A stretch of 64,000 nt of DNA from Pomacea canaliculata (lineage: Eukaryota > Mollusca > Gastropoda > Architaenioglossa > Ampullariidae). Position numbers and translations under genes: made by a program. Location of the stretch: the NCBI RefSeq assembly GCF_003073045.1, contig NC_037598.1, positions 24,799,822 to 24,863,821 of the forward strand, read 5' to 3'. Below the pieces are notes generated by a model. That model ran no database searches, was not told where the DNA came from, and was given only the letters and a program-made list of their open reading frames with translations. Positions 1-10,575 of the stretch are shown one piece after another; the first letter of the stretch is position 1; every line of letters starts with the position of its first letter.

Positions 1-216
1 GCCCGCTCGGCATGATGGGAAGGCCTTACATCTCATCGTACAGCCTGACGCTGTGCTCACCACCGACTGAAGGACGGTACAAGGCACCTGAAGCTCCATT
101 CCTGCAAAGTTCTGGAACACCACTCCGTTACTGTGCTCGCAGTTCACTTCTTGCAAGACAGAGGACATTCCTATGAAGGCAACACACACCAGCAGAGCTC
201 CGCCATGTAATGACAT
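1..216 (-). CDS. Array copy 0, first exon only: signal peptide and PAN-like module (cut by window edge)
   Basis: The start is the ATG at 216-214, which opens MSLHGGALLVCVAFIGMSS, a signal-peptide-like stretch aligning with the starts of copies 1 and 3. The frame stays open to base 1 and includes the cysteine-bearing segment FQNFAGMELQVPCTV and GCTMRCKAFPSCRAG, the shared PAN/apple-like exon of this array. It differs from the other copies at a few residues, for example CTVLQ instead of CTVPQ. Exons 2-5 lie to the left of the window. The class A 5' flank, with its CACGTG box just upstream of the start codon, groups it with copies 1 and 3. Probably a secreted protein; function unknown. Confidence 0.7.
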   Translation of the reverse strand, partial: MSLHGGALLVCVAFIGMSSVLQEVNCEHSNGVVFQNFAGMELQVPCTVLQSVVSTASGCTMRCKAFPSCRAG

Positions 217-1967
217 TATGATTGTAACACGACAGACTCTCACCACGTGATGGTCACTTCAACTGCAATTTCCTTGCAATTTCCTAAACTTGTGGATACA
301 ATTAGTATGTTGTTAATAGGCGGTCAAAGCCTTTCTGCCAACTCGATTAAAATTTCTGCTTATTCAACCTACCTTTTAATGGCTAAAAAGTATGAATGTA
401 AGCAGTTAAAAGCTTTCACAGTTTTTTTCTCTATATCTATGTTTTTAAAGTTTACTAGTAAAACGCTTCCTTCTAAGACTGCATCCCTTGACTCAGACCA
501 CAGGAATCAAACTATATTAGTACAGGATACAAGCTCCTGACTAAAATCGAAAGCAGCGCTTTTGGCGACATCGAATGTCTGGGTTTCATTTTCAGGCTCC
601 AGATGATGTGGACAAGGATGTATTCTTCCGCAATCACAACACTAGAGTCATTAAGGTCGCAACTGCAGAGATACAATGTTTATTTATTATGTTAATGGAC
701 ATCGATCCCTTCTGTCCCTGCACCGCTGACTCACGGGGTCAGTGAGGTGGCGGTGGTCGGTGTGTTGGTGTGGGCGGGGCCGAGTCGTGATGGTGTCTTT
801 GTATCACGCGCTGGGAAGATTAATTTATGCTGATCTTGATTGTGGTGACGGATACTATCACCTTCAACTCCCCGCAAAATCCCTCCCCCTTCAAAAAAAA
901 GTTCATAAGCTTATTGTAGACACCTGAAGACTATGGAGGGGAAGTATTTTTGAGAAGAGGTCAAGAAGAGAATGAGAAGATCGACTTGTGCAGACGAGGT
1001 TTTATAGTTATACCATCTGCTAAAGATACATGAACACAGTATTTCACAACCAAGAGTACTTGTCCTTTCAAATGGGTCACAAATAATGAAAGCCGGTAAT
1101 GTGTCTTTAAGTGAAGTAGTATTTCTTTACACATAATTAAAATTATTATCAATTACTCGATCAGTTCTGAGAAACAACGAACACCTCTATCTTTACCTTT
1201 ACTGCTTTTTCAAAACTTCCCTTTTCTTCTATTGTTTAATATTAGCCTGTTAGATACATTGATCTCTGTAGTGTTACATAAATGCTGTATTCTGATACAG
1301 GAGTGGTTCACACTTGAACATTTCTTTTGTCTAGACAAGTGGTCTGTTGTTTTCAGCAACGATGTCCTTGAAACATTGCATGAACGATTCTCAAATGTGA
1401 CGAATCATTTCCCTATTCTTCCAAAAATAAAATAAAAATGTTTATGTGGCGGTGCAAGAAGGTTGCATAAGAGGAAGGATTAAAAAAATAAAGAAATTTC
1501 TGAGATCTTTTCCAAAGGGTGATGAAGCATATTAGAAGAAACAAGCGCCCAGTCCCTGTGTGTGTGATTTAAGTGTTGTAGTAGCATTGAGAACGAGGCA
1601 GATAGAAGTTGAGAAGAGATTACAAACGATGAACTTTATTAACTTTGAAGAAATATTATAATTTAGGACGACGTGCTCATTACAAAGTTACAAAGAAAAT
1701 AAATTGGAACAGGTGTTTGTTACCAGATAAGACAATAAAATGTTGCTTCGTAGAAAAATACAAGCGAGATTGAAAATCACAACATGACATCTCAAACTAT
1801 TCTTAGTACACAATGATATAAAACGATTAAGGACGATGTTATCGATAACGACGACGATGATGCCTGTGACGATGACGATAATGATCACGTTGATGATTAT
1901 TTTTTTACATCAGACGGTGGATCATGGGTTGTCTGTATCCAGGGACACGCGGCGGTACTAGATGACG
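217..1967. other. Intergenic spacer between array copies 0 and 1
   Basis: No gene is supported. The right part is the 3' flank of copy 1; the left part is the class A 5' flank of copy 0, which aligns with the stretches upstream of copies 1 and 3 (matching blocks around 540-720, 5400-5600 and 20630-20790). The stretch 1200-1560 aligns with 7860-8110 and 15000-15330, so it belongs to the array unit. The spacer is much shorter than the others, which gives the short 4.9 kb distance between copies 0 and 1. Confidence 0.5.
1635..1640 (-). terminator. Candidate polyadenylation signal of copy 1
   Basis: AATAAA on the minus strand, 328 bp after the exon 5 stop, in the same conserved setting as in copies 2 and 3. 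Confidence 0.4.
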
Positions 1968-2044
1968 TCAGTATTGTATAAACACCGCAAACACATCGGC
2001 TAGTACACCATCTGCGACAGAAACGACTGTCAGAACAACCGAGG

Positions 2045-2075
<31 letters not shown>

Positions 2076-5074
2076 CACACAGACACACAGACACACACAG
2101 ACAGACAGACAGACAGACACACACATACACATCTACATTAACTGTGACCTTAGTGGAATTAATTTGTAACCCTTGATGATTGGCTAGATCCACAGTCGCA
2201 CTGAAAGAAATGTATTAATTTAGTTTTATAAAATTAAATTTTATTTGCTTTCCATTTCTCACTCCCTTTTAGCATACACACAAATGTACACTCCAGCAAA
2301 TTACTAACATTCATTTTAATTAATATTTAATAGAATTGTGTTGGCAGAGGCTTACCTGTTGGGGACTGCCAGAGTGCTGCTCCTAGGGAAGCACTGTACA
2401 GAATAGCTGGGGTGGGATGTCTCTCCCAGTCACAAGAATATGTTGTTCCATCCACGACTACCAGCCAGCCATAGTCAAAGTTGCATCCCCAGTAGGTTTC
2501 CTGGATGAAGAATCGGCGGGAGCGTAGTGCATCTCTGAAACAAACCTCCGATACTTACTCCATGAATAACCTTCTACCTTCCATCAGCAAATTTCTAAGG
2601 GTGCTACACCGTGGTCGACTTCTACAATCTGCACAGTGATGAAAGAAAATTTATGTTTTTTTTTTCTTCTTAACATTTTAAGAATCGGTTTATTTTAGCA
2701 GCGAAGACAAATAGTAACTCGTGTATGGAAATGTTCTACATGTTTCAAAAATGAAGAATATTTTTTACACTTTTATACCGGTTTTAAACATGAGAATGTA
2801 AAACTGATCCAGAGTATTTGCTCTACTGCACACATCAAGCTGACATCTCGTATTTCTCAATTCTCTTGCTAATAGTTCCAATTTACTGTCACTGTCAACC
2901 TACTGTCACTGTCAACTTACTGTCACTGTCAACCTACTGTCACTGTCAACTTACTGTCACTGTCAAGCTACTGTCGCTGTCAACTTACCCATCAGCTGAA
3001 AAAAATTCGTAGTATCTGTTTGGAAAGACATCGAGCCATGGAGACTCAAGGACTCGGTACTGACTGAACCAGTCCAGATACCCGGAGCCACTTCCATTGA
3101 AAACGATGTTTATTGGTTGGTTGTCCTTGATCAGGCTCACTCGAACCTAAGTCAGAAATAAATGAAACAATGAACAGGTAAACTAGTTGAATTACTTTGA
3201 CTAAGTTCTCACGTTAAAAAATACCTTTGACAACTTTGATCATACGTTTGTCCATACCTAAGAAGAGACCGTGTAAAAATGTCAGTGAACAAAACTCTAC
3301 GCAGGACTGTCAGCCACGAAGAAAACATAAAATGTCAGGCTTGCACTAATAATAAATAAATAATTTTGAGTCGGAATATACCAACAGAGTTCTCTGTAGA
3401 GAGAGGTATATAGCTGTATATAGGTCTGGAAAGTTTGGTGGCTCAATAAAATGGTACTCATGAGCATGATAGAAAGGTTCCTGGGCTGAAATAACATCTC
3501 CCCGGCACATGCACCCACATGTAAAATCACGTGATCAACCCTGTCCCTCCCTTTGCTGTTTCTCAGTTTCATGGCTGCTATATACTTCACAGAGTTCTAT
3601 CATTTGCTTCTAGTCCACATCAGCTAGTTCTAGAACTTCGACTCGCAGAAACATATGGTTTCTGTTAAAAATGACGAGCAATGAAAGTAAAAATACGGGA
3701 GAGGAGAACACAGAGCTGTAAAAACTCCTCTAAATAACCACAGGGAGCCAAAATTTAAAAACGCAAAACTCATTCAAGGTTTTCAGTAATCCATTTCATT
3801 AAAGTCTAAAACTTTCGACAGTTATCAATATGTTGTCTTTATCTATTATTGTTGGTGTAGTTATCAAAGACAACATCAAATGTTCTCACCTTCTTCACCT
3901 TGAGTTTCTGCCAGTCATCCAGCAGTCGACTTCTGAACAAAGTGTTGCAGGGCTTCGAGGCGTTCATGCTCACACATCCCAGCTCCATGTCCTTTGACCC
4001 CAGCCAGTGGTCATGATGGAGACCAGTGTTCGTCCAGGTGGCGTAAGTCTCTTGGCCGCTGCCCGCCAGCACCCGGAACACCAACGTCCAGTTGTCATAC
4101 TGCACTGTGTCTGTTTGAAGACAAATGTCAAGACATAAGACCGATGCGACAATCAGCTTAAAGTTTTATTTTTAGTGAGATTATTTAGTAAGAAAGTCAT
4201 CTAGGGTGTCCTGCAGGATTAAACGCAAGCCTTGACAATTCGTTCATTTCTGTTTGGCATCTCAGTGTCAGATTTTAGTTTTAAAATATACTTTGATTAA
4301 AAAAAACTTCCATGGCTGCTTTCAATAAAGATTAATATATCTTTACATTATTATTATTAAAAAAGTATATAAGAACGTTTATGTGGTGTTCTACAGAGGC
4401 TATACAAGAGGACGGGTACACGGGGAATAGGATTTTATTGCCTTAATGTAAATAGTATCAATAAGTAATATCACTTGTTTTAAAATTATTTTAAAACAGT
4501 TTAACAAATTATTAAATAAATTTGAAATACACTTTACTAAACACATTTCAAATACACATTATGAAAATGCATTTCAGATATCAAATGCCAGACATTATTA
4601 ATTTTACGACAAAGGATAACAGGACACATTTGACAACGAGACAATTTTGAGAGCAGTCAGTGATAAACAACAGTTTGCTGTGTGAGGAATGTTCTGGAGC
4701 TTAACAAGCAAGTTGTATCAGAGACAGGAGAGGGTGCTACTGACCTGTGACAGGCTGGAAGTAGGTGCTGTCCTCGTTCTCCAGGTAAGTGGCGCCTTGT
4801 TCGTAGGCCAGAAGGGAGCTGAGACAACACCTGGCTGTTGCCTTGTTGTACGAGCCGCTCGGCATGATGGGAAGGCCTTACATCTCATCGTACAGCCTGA
4901 CGCTGTGCTCACCACCGACTGAGGGACGGTACAAGGCACCTGAAGCTCCATTCCTGCAAAGTTCTGGAACACCACTCCGTTACTGTGCTCGGTGTTCACT
5001 TCTTGCAAGACAGAGGACATTCCTATGAAGGCAACACACACCAGTACAACTCCGCCATGAGAAAAAGACATCAT
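1968..5074 (-). CDS. Array copy 1: secreted PAN-like/VFNGSG-module protein, five exons, one frameshift
   Basis: Exons on the minus strand are 4745-5074, 3890-4110, 2989-3146, 2356-2534 and 1968-2011, all with GT-AG junctions and phases that agree. Exon 1 encodes MMSFSHGGVVLVCVAFIGMSS (signal peptide) and the cysteine module. Exons 2 and 3 encode YDNWTLVFRVLAGSG, paired cysteines (LGCVSMNASKPCNTLF) and IVFNGSGSGYLDWF. Exon 4 encodes RRFFIQETYWGCNFDYGWLV. Exon 5 ends ADVFAVFIQY-stop. Relative to copies 3 and 4, one C is missing in a CCC run near 4856, which shifts the frame after FPSCRA. It is either a recent pseudogene or a homopolymer base-call error, since all other exons are clean. The module resembles uncharacterised secreted proteins of molluscs and cnidarians that I know only as predicted proteins. 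Confidence 0.72.
2045..2132. repeat. CA/CAGA microsatellite
   Basis: An (AC)n run passing into (ACAG)n lies in intron 4 of copy 1, close to the exon 5 acceptor. A similar AC-rich tract lies at the same place in copy 2 (9471-9560). Confidence 0.9.
2884..2987. repeat. 17-bp minisatellite running into the exon 3 donor of copy 1
   Basis: Six head-to-tail units of 17 bases (TACTGTCACTGTCAACY with small variants) end exactly at the splice donor of exon 3. On the minus strand most units contain GTAAGTTG or GTAGGTTG, i.e. a copy of the donor itself. Copy 2 has about three units (10520-10575), copy 4 one or two (25025-25060), and copy 3 none. Confidence 0.85.
3430..3560. repeat. Degenerate tRNA-like SINE segment in intron 2 of array genes
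   Basis: GGTGGCTCAATAAAATGGT and the later CCCCGGCACATGCACCCACA correspond to 11090-11200 and 25610-25700 in copies 2 and 4. GTGGCTCAACGATCAGG at 25620 looks like a polymerase III A box. The element was part of the ancestral unit. Confidence 0.35.
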
Positions 5075-5096
5075 GATGGGGAAGATGACAAACCTC

Positions 5097-5109
5097 TCAC
5101 CACGTGATG
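5097..5109. promoter_or_regulatory. CACGTG box just 5' of class A array genes
   Basis: CACCACGTGATG lies about 25-35 bp upstream of the copy 1 start codon and is preserved at 240-251 (copy 0) and 20272-20284 (copy 3). Copies 2 and 4 (class B) lack it. It may be an E-box near the promoter or simply part of a conserved leader. Confidence 0.4.
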
Positions 5110-5753
5110 ATCACCTTGACTGCAATGAAGTTGTTCATAAAATAAATCTTTGTACAGAACTCGTATATTGCTGAGAGGTCATTATATTGTTTCTGTCGAT
5201 TTTCTGTAAATTGTGTTTGTTTAACCCGCGTTTTATTTGTCCGAAAGAATGAAACTAAGAAGTTAAAAGCTAAAAGATCTCTCACGATGTTTTGAATTGA
5301 AAGTATAAGAAAAGAGCCTTCTTCTGTTACTGCATCCCATGGCCAGCTCGCATGAATCGAACTGACATCAGTGTAGTGCAAGATGTTTGCTTCTGACTAA
5401 GATCGGAAGGAACGCGAGGGTCTTGTCTACATTTAATGATTGGCGCACGTTGTGAGGCTCAGTATGATGTGGATAAAGGATACAATTCTTCCACAGCCAC
5501 AACACATGAATAATGAGAGTGCAAACTGCATTGTTACAACATGTATAGATTATGGTAGTGGGTATCGAACCCTTCTCTCTGTACCGATAGGTGAGTCACA
5601 TGGCGGTGGTGAGGCGCTGCATGTTGATGTGGATGGGGCAGGGCGTGTGCTGTGAGTCGTGTCTGGTTGAAGACAAATGTCAAGATATAGTACTGATAAC
5701 ACAATCAGCCCTAAAGTATTTTTTAAGGGAGAATTTTTAATTTTTTTTATTCT

Positions 5754-5945
5754 TTGTTACTTTGTTACCTCACCAGCGGACCCGGTATAGGGCAGCCCGT
5801 CAGTTGGGCCCCTGTGGTTCCCACGTCCTTTGCCTCGCTCTCCACTCTTCTTTTCCAAGTCTGCTTTGGTCTCCCAACTCTCCTCTTGGGTTGCCTTCCC
5901 TTCCATCATCATGACAGCTGCATAGAGGCTTTTAGACCTCCGTTT
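5754..5945 (-). mobile_element. LINE remnant: 3' end of a reverse-transcriptase ORF
   Basis: On the minus strand the stretch encodes RRVGRPKQTWKRRVESEAK followed by stop, the GRPK-TW-RTVE-type C-terminus common at the end of non-LTR retrotransposon ORF2 proteins. It ends in a short tandem tail (TAACAAAG repeated, then AATAAAAA). The insertion is strongly 5'-truncated, as usual for LINEs. It is absent from the aligned places upstream of copies 0 and 3, so it postdates the unit duplication or was lost there. Confidence 0.6.
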
Positions 5946-8190
5946 GTCGAATGAGAGCCATATATACGCAGAATAGATTCTTAATTTTGAATCAGTGTCA
6001 CGTGAAAAAGGTTAGGTGATGACCTTTCAACCTTGACCTTTCACCAAAGATCTTTCTATACATTTCTCTAGTTTTGTTTATGATTTTATCAACAATATCA
6101 AATAATGCAGTATTTTAAAGTTGTCTCAGTGATATGAGAGGTTGATGTATCCCATAATGTGTAATTCATTCCGGACTGTGTATCTGCTTTATTTCTGGTT
6201 AATTTTGATTTTGTGTATGGGAGAATGGGTGATTAAAATTTAGGAACAACTTGAAAACATATTAAAATATGATGACCAAAGCTTAAAAATTTAGGTAGCC
6301 CTAATTATTCAGTCTTTGGACGGTGAAGTGTTATGAGACCATACGGGGCTCGATTTTTTTAAGGTAGCAGCTATTTTCTCTCCACTTAAAAAAAAAATCC
6401 TGTCCTTACAGTATAAGGCGGTAACTGGAACTAAATTAATTAATGAATAAAACTGTCTGCGGCACATGGGTCTCGAACCTGCATTTAGCACTTCGACGTT
6501 GGACTCCAAGCCGAGCCTTTGAATAGACCAGCATGAAGAGGGGAAGGTACGTGCTCTCCAAAAAGCTTCTTAAACCTGCGATATTTGATCCTCCCTGTTA
6601 AGCAGTAGTGATTTCTTCCATCCTTTGACTGAATTATGAGTCACATTATGAAGACAGAGCACGTGCATGTAGTGGCATGATATTGTGGCCTTGTTCGTGA
6701 ACCTCTGTGTGTCTGTGTGCGCCCCTCAATGTGTGTGTTTTCTGCTGACTCCATAAGGCAATAGATGAAACTTTAGGAGAGAACAAACAACTTTCCACAG
6801 TCAATGCACGCGTACAGCACTCCAGCACTGCTGTTCAAATGCATGGACACTAACCGTCCATATTATCTTTGTAAATGCACAACCAGCAAGCCATCCTCCA
6901 AACAAAATAATATCCGATTTCCTTGATGTCTGTACCCGCAAGTCCAGAAGGACGTGTCAGGTGTCTGAAGTCGTGTCTCATACAATATTTATGGAAGCTT
7001 GTCCATCCCTTACCACAGTGTAACAGCTTTTATTTCCTTTCAGGACAGTCGTTGTCGTCAGTCTGTCATGGCTTCTGGTTTTTATGTGTGGCTTGCATTT
7101 TGAGCAGAATTTTGCCATATAATTTAAGTACCTATTGATCAAAACAACTTTCAGGAGCAAAAGGCTGATGGTAAATTTTACATTCCACCAGAAATCCAAT
7201 ACAAGGCTGGCACCAGATACAGGAGGACACATTCTCGCAGTAAAAGGCCAACAACATTGCACTGGTCTACAGTTTCTTTGTAGACAGAACATCTAGAATG
7301 TCTGGTACAGAGCGACCTCTACAACTAGTCAATAGTTTTTGAAAGAAAATGTTTTTCAACATATCGAATTCTTGATGGTTTTGCTCTGGGGTTTGTTTTC
7401 AACAGTCAATATGCGACTTGCACTTGCAGGTCCAGAGGTTGTCCTGTCCATGTTATTCCGATTGATAGCCCTGAATGTTCAGCATGAAAACAGACGATTG
7501 TTTAGAAAGAAAATGTGAATAGTGTCCCTGACTTGAGGATCAGGTCAATATGGGGTTGGTGATGTGAATGATGATGGATGTTACAGATGTTACACTGTGT
7601 GGTAGTTGTGTCTGACGTGTGCTTCTTTAGCCTTGCATTTGCATTTGTTCATCTGTCAGTGCGAGTGTGGGAACAAGGTTATGCGAACGTTAGTCCATAG
7701 GGATTTAACCACCTTTTTGAAAAACAAAAACAAAAAAAAAACAGCTTTCATACACTTACATAACACCGCCACACACTAGTTTGCATGAACTACACACACA
7801 CGACACCGAGTGACGGGAGAAACAAAATATTGCCATCTCTTTGTCTATTTTGTTTATTCCTTTTCCTCAAACTTCCCATATCCTACCAGACCCTCCCTTT
7901 TTCCTCTATTCTTAACATTATCTTAAATACATACTGAACAACAGCATTCTCTTTATTTGTTTTCTCGATAAGTTATTTGTTGAAAATCAGTTTAGTAACC
8001 ACTGGGAATGTCCTAGTAATGCACATGGTGATCCTTGACTGTGGTGAAGGAAGCTTACCCCTCACTCTTTCGAAAAAATAAGATAAAAATGTTTGCGGGG
8101 GATACAAAAGGTTGCAAAAAATGATTTATATATTGTCGTAGCATTCAGAACGAGGCAGAAGAAGCTGAGACGAGATTACAAATGAGTAAC

Positions 8191-8196
8191 TTTATT
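8191..8196 (-). terminator. Candidate polyadenylation signal of copy 2
   Basis: AATAAA on the minus strand, about 1.2 kb after the stop; the SINE-like insertion at 9080-9330 explains much of the extra distance. Confidence 0.35.
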
Positions 8197-9045
8197 AACA
8201 TGTAACATCAATGATAATTTTTTAAGGTTTACTGAGTTAAGAAATAAAACAAACCAGAACAAGTGTTTGTTACCAAATAGAAATTGTCGGATCGTAGCAA
8301 AAATAAAGCTAAATTAAAAATAATAAATTAATAAATTAATAATGTGCTCAGGTGAATGACACTAACGAGCAGCTAACGAGCAATAAAGATGACAAAGAAC
8401 TGCTGTCAGGGAGTCCTCTGGAAATTGTAGATGTAATGTTTTAAAACAACATTTTGCAACTTATAGTAGTTTTAGTGGAAACTGGTGTTTTGGTGTGTAA
8501 CTATGGAGATTTATTCAAAACTAAAGAGTCTGTAGCCAGTGTTAGTGAAATTCCAAGTCCTTATTTCACAATAATTTAAGAAATGAAGGTTGATGAGAAC
8601 ATTGATGACGACGAAGATAATATGATGACCAATTTATCTGTCTCTTGGTCTTTTCTTCCGTCTGTTCATGTGTCACGCGTTTTACTCCTTTTGAAAATTT
8701 AACTACTCTAATCTACTCTAAAAGTATTATAATTTAATAATGAGTATAGAGAGAGATCAAGAGGTTTAGCTAATTAATAACAATAGTAACAAAATAATAT
8801 ATAAACAACTACAATACACAACAGTAGCAGGTTGTAAATTACAAAAATTAAGAGGTAAGAAATAAAATATTTATATCTTCTAAGTATACCTTTTAACAGC
8901 AAAGTTTCAGAACAGTAAGCAAGAGTATAACCTGTTTGGGAAGGTGAAACAGGCTCTGGATGTAATTAAACATTTGAATCATTTGAAGAAGTAACCACAT
9001 AACTCATAATCGCATTTACAATGATGTCAGACGGCGGATACTACT

Positions 9046-9096
9046 ACTACTACACTGCTGCTACTACTACTACTACTACTAATAATAATAATAATA
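9046..9096. repeat. CTA/AAT microsatellite
   Basis: (CTA)n passes into (AAT)n. The AAT part abuts a SINE-like repeat whose minus-strand 3' tail is (ATT)n. Confidence 0.75.
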
Positions 9097-9330
9097 AAAT
9101 AAAGATTTATACAGCACATATTCACACTGATAAGGAACATCACCTCAGCGCTTAAAACAGGAATGAGACATGGACAACATTGAGAGAAGAATAAACAACA
9201 ATACTGATGACAAATAGAAGACAAATATAGAAAAAGCAAAGAGGCACCAAGTATCAAGAATTGAAAATATCGTGATTCTATAGAGGAAGACAGTAAGAAA
9301 GTACGAAAAAGAAGGAAGGTGAAAAGGACG
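9080..9330 (-). mobile_element. SINE-like repeat (GCGCTATATAAAT tail family)
   Basis: Reading the minus strand, the element ends in a degenerate GCGCT...ATATAAATC tail followed by (ATT)n. The plus strand shows AGATTTATACAGCACATATT, CAGCGCTTAAAAC and GAGACATGGACAACATTG. The same body occurs at 10165-10350, 18185-18375, 23245-23480, 24660-24850 and 51940-52165. Confidence 0.55.
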
Positions 9331-9373
9331 AGCATTGTGTGGACTGTTGATCGCTGGCTTGTTTCTCCAGCAA

Positions 9374-9385
9374 TGTCACGTGACA
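9374..9385. promoter_or_regulatory. Perfect palindrome TGTCACGTGACA directly after the stop codon
   Basis: The palindrome starts at the base following the exon 5 stop of copy 2 and is kept unchanged at 15974-15985 (copy 3) and 23533-23544 (copy 4). Copy 1 has a different palindrome, TGACGTCA, at the same place (1963-1970). Role unknown. Confidence 0.5.
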
Positions 9386-9470
9386 TCAGTATTGTATGAA
9401 AACGGCGAAGACGTCCGCTACTACAACATCTGCAACAGAAACAGCTGTCAGAACAACAAACAACAGAGGA

Positions 9471-9560
9471 CACACACACATACACACAAACATGCATACA
9501 CACAAAACACAGAAACATGCACGCACACACACACACACACATGCACGCACACAAAATACA
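9471..9560. repeat. CA-rich microsatellite
   Basis: An imperfect AC-rich tract in intron 4 of copy 2 matches in position the tracts in copies 1 and 3. Confidence 0.8.
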
Positions 9561-10164
9561 CAAACACTGATCCAAAAACCTAAGAATATAAAATTTTTCT
9601 GAACTATGTCATTAATATTTAATATAAGTTGCTCGCATTGGCTTACTGTTTGACTGCCAAGCTGTTGACCCTTGGGTCCCGCTGTACAGAATGGCAGGAG
9701 GAGGATGTCTTTCCCAACTGCAAGCATACTTTGTTGAGTCCACGACTACCAGCCAACCACTATCTTTGTCACATCCATCATAAATTGCCTGGATGAAGAA
9801 TCGTCGCATATCTCCTGAATCTCTGAAACAAACCTCTAGATACTTACATCATAAGCAATCCTCCATTTTTGTTTTCATCACATTTCAAAGTGGGGTTAGC
9901 ACAATACTCGAGTACAAAAACTTGCACAGTGATAAAAACAAATTCTTTTTTTCCTTAACATCTTCAAATCGGATTTTTTCAGCAACGGAAAGAAATGTGT
10001 ATGCTTTAAATAAGAAGAATGTTTTTTTACTTAGGAATTTTTTTAATTGATCTTATCCACGGCAACTAATAGCTTATCAATATTACAATACAGTCTGAAC
10101 TGATACAATGAAAGCACCATGGATGTTTCAAACAACAACTATAACTACAACACCACCACCACTA

Positions 10165-10365
10165 ATAATAATAACATGATTTATATGACACCTAACTACG
10201 CTCACGAAGGAGGATGCTTTCCACACTTAAGACATGAACAAAACGACAGAAGGAAAAGCAACTCGGCAGACAAGTAATGAAAGACAAACATAAAAGACAA
10301 AAAATAATCTGGAAACAATAAGGATGGGGAGGGTCAAAAATCTGCAGAGAAAGACGAGCAGAGAT
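10165..10365 (-). mobile_element. SINE-like repeat in intron 3 of copy 2
   Basis: Shares GATTTATATGACACC, AAGACATGAACAAAACGACA and the downstream CTGCAGAGAAAGACGAGC with the copy at 24660. Same orientation and position in the gene, so it was inserted before the two copies separated. Confidence 0.55.
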
Positions 10366-10517
10366 GTAAGTGAATTGACTATAATCACATTTACTGTAAG
10401 TAACCTGCTGTTGTTGTTGAAGTCATGGATGTCTGTGTATTTTTTTCTTCTTCACGCTTACACAAATCTTTTCGTATTACTCTCTCTCTCTCTTGCACCT
10501 TTCTCGCTAATAGTGCC

Positions 10518-10575
10518 AACTTACTGTCACTGTCAACCTAGTGTCACTGTCAACCTACTGTCACTGTCAACTTAC
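10518..10575. repeat. 17-bp minisatellite next to exon 3 donor of copy 2
   Basis: About three units of the same 17-base sequence as at 2884-2987 lie in the same place, immediately downstream (minus strand) of exon 3. Confidence 0.8.

Larger units (their letters stand above)
5075..9385. other. Intergenic spacer between array copies 1 and 2
   Basis: No gene is supported. It contains the class A 5' flank of copy 1 (5075-5700), a LINE tail (5754-5945), the conserved inter-gene block (about 6640-7320) also present at 13560-14160, 21620-22470 and 28930-29720, and AT-rich DNA next to the 3' end of copy 2 with a SINE-like repeat at 9080-9330. Confidence 0.5.

Noticed and set aside
2327-2356. Exon 4 of copy 1 read through to a TAA at 2327 (and similar extensions in other copies)
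   Set aside because: The extensions are unrelated in sequence between copies, whereas the GTAAGC donor and the distal exon 5 are conserved in all four.
2884-2987. Short regular repeats that could be taken for a CRISPR array
   Set aside because: Contiguous 17-bp units without spacers; explained as a minisatellite at a splice donor.
6646-6828. Repeated open frame MLECCTRALTVESCLF at 6646-6828 and 13520-13768
   Set aside because: Part of the conserved inter-gene block; the frame differs or is broken in the units at 21620 and 28930 and has no protein-like features beyond the copy relationship.
9027-9727. Long minus-strand open frames rich in C, V and S around 9027-9575 and 9386-9727
   Set aside because: They arise from CA/TG and CTA microsatellites and a SINE-like repeat; only the last 14 codons (exon 5 of copy 2) are real.
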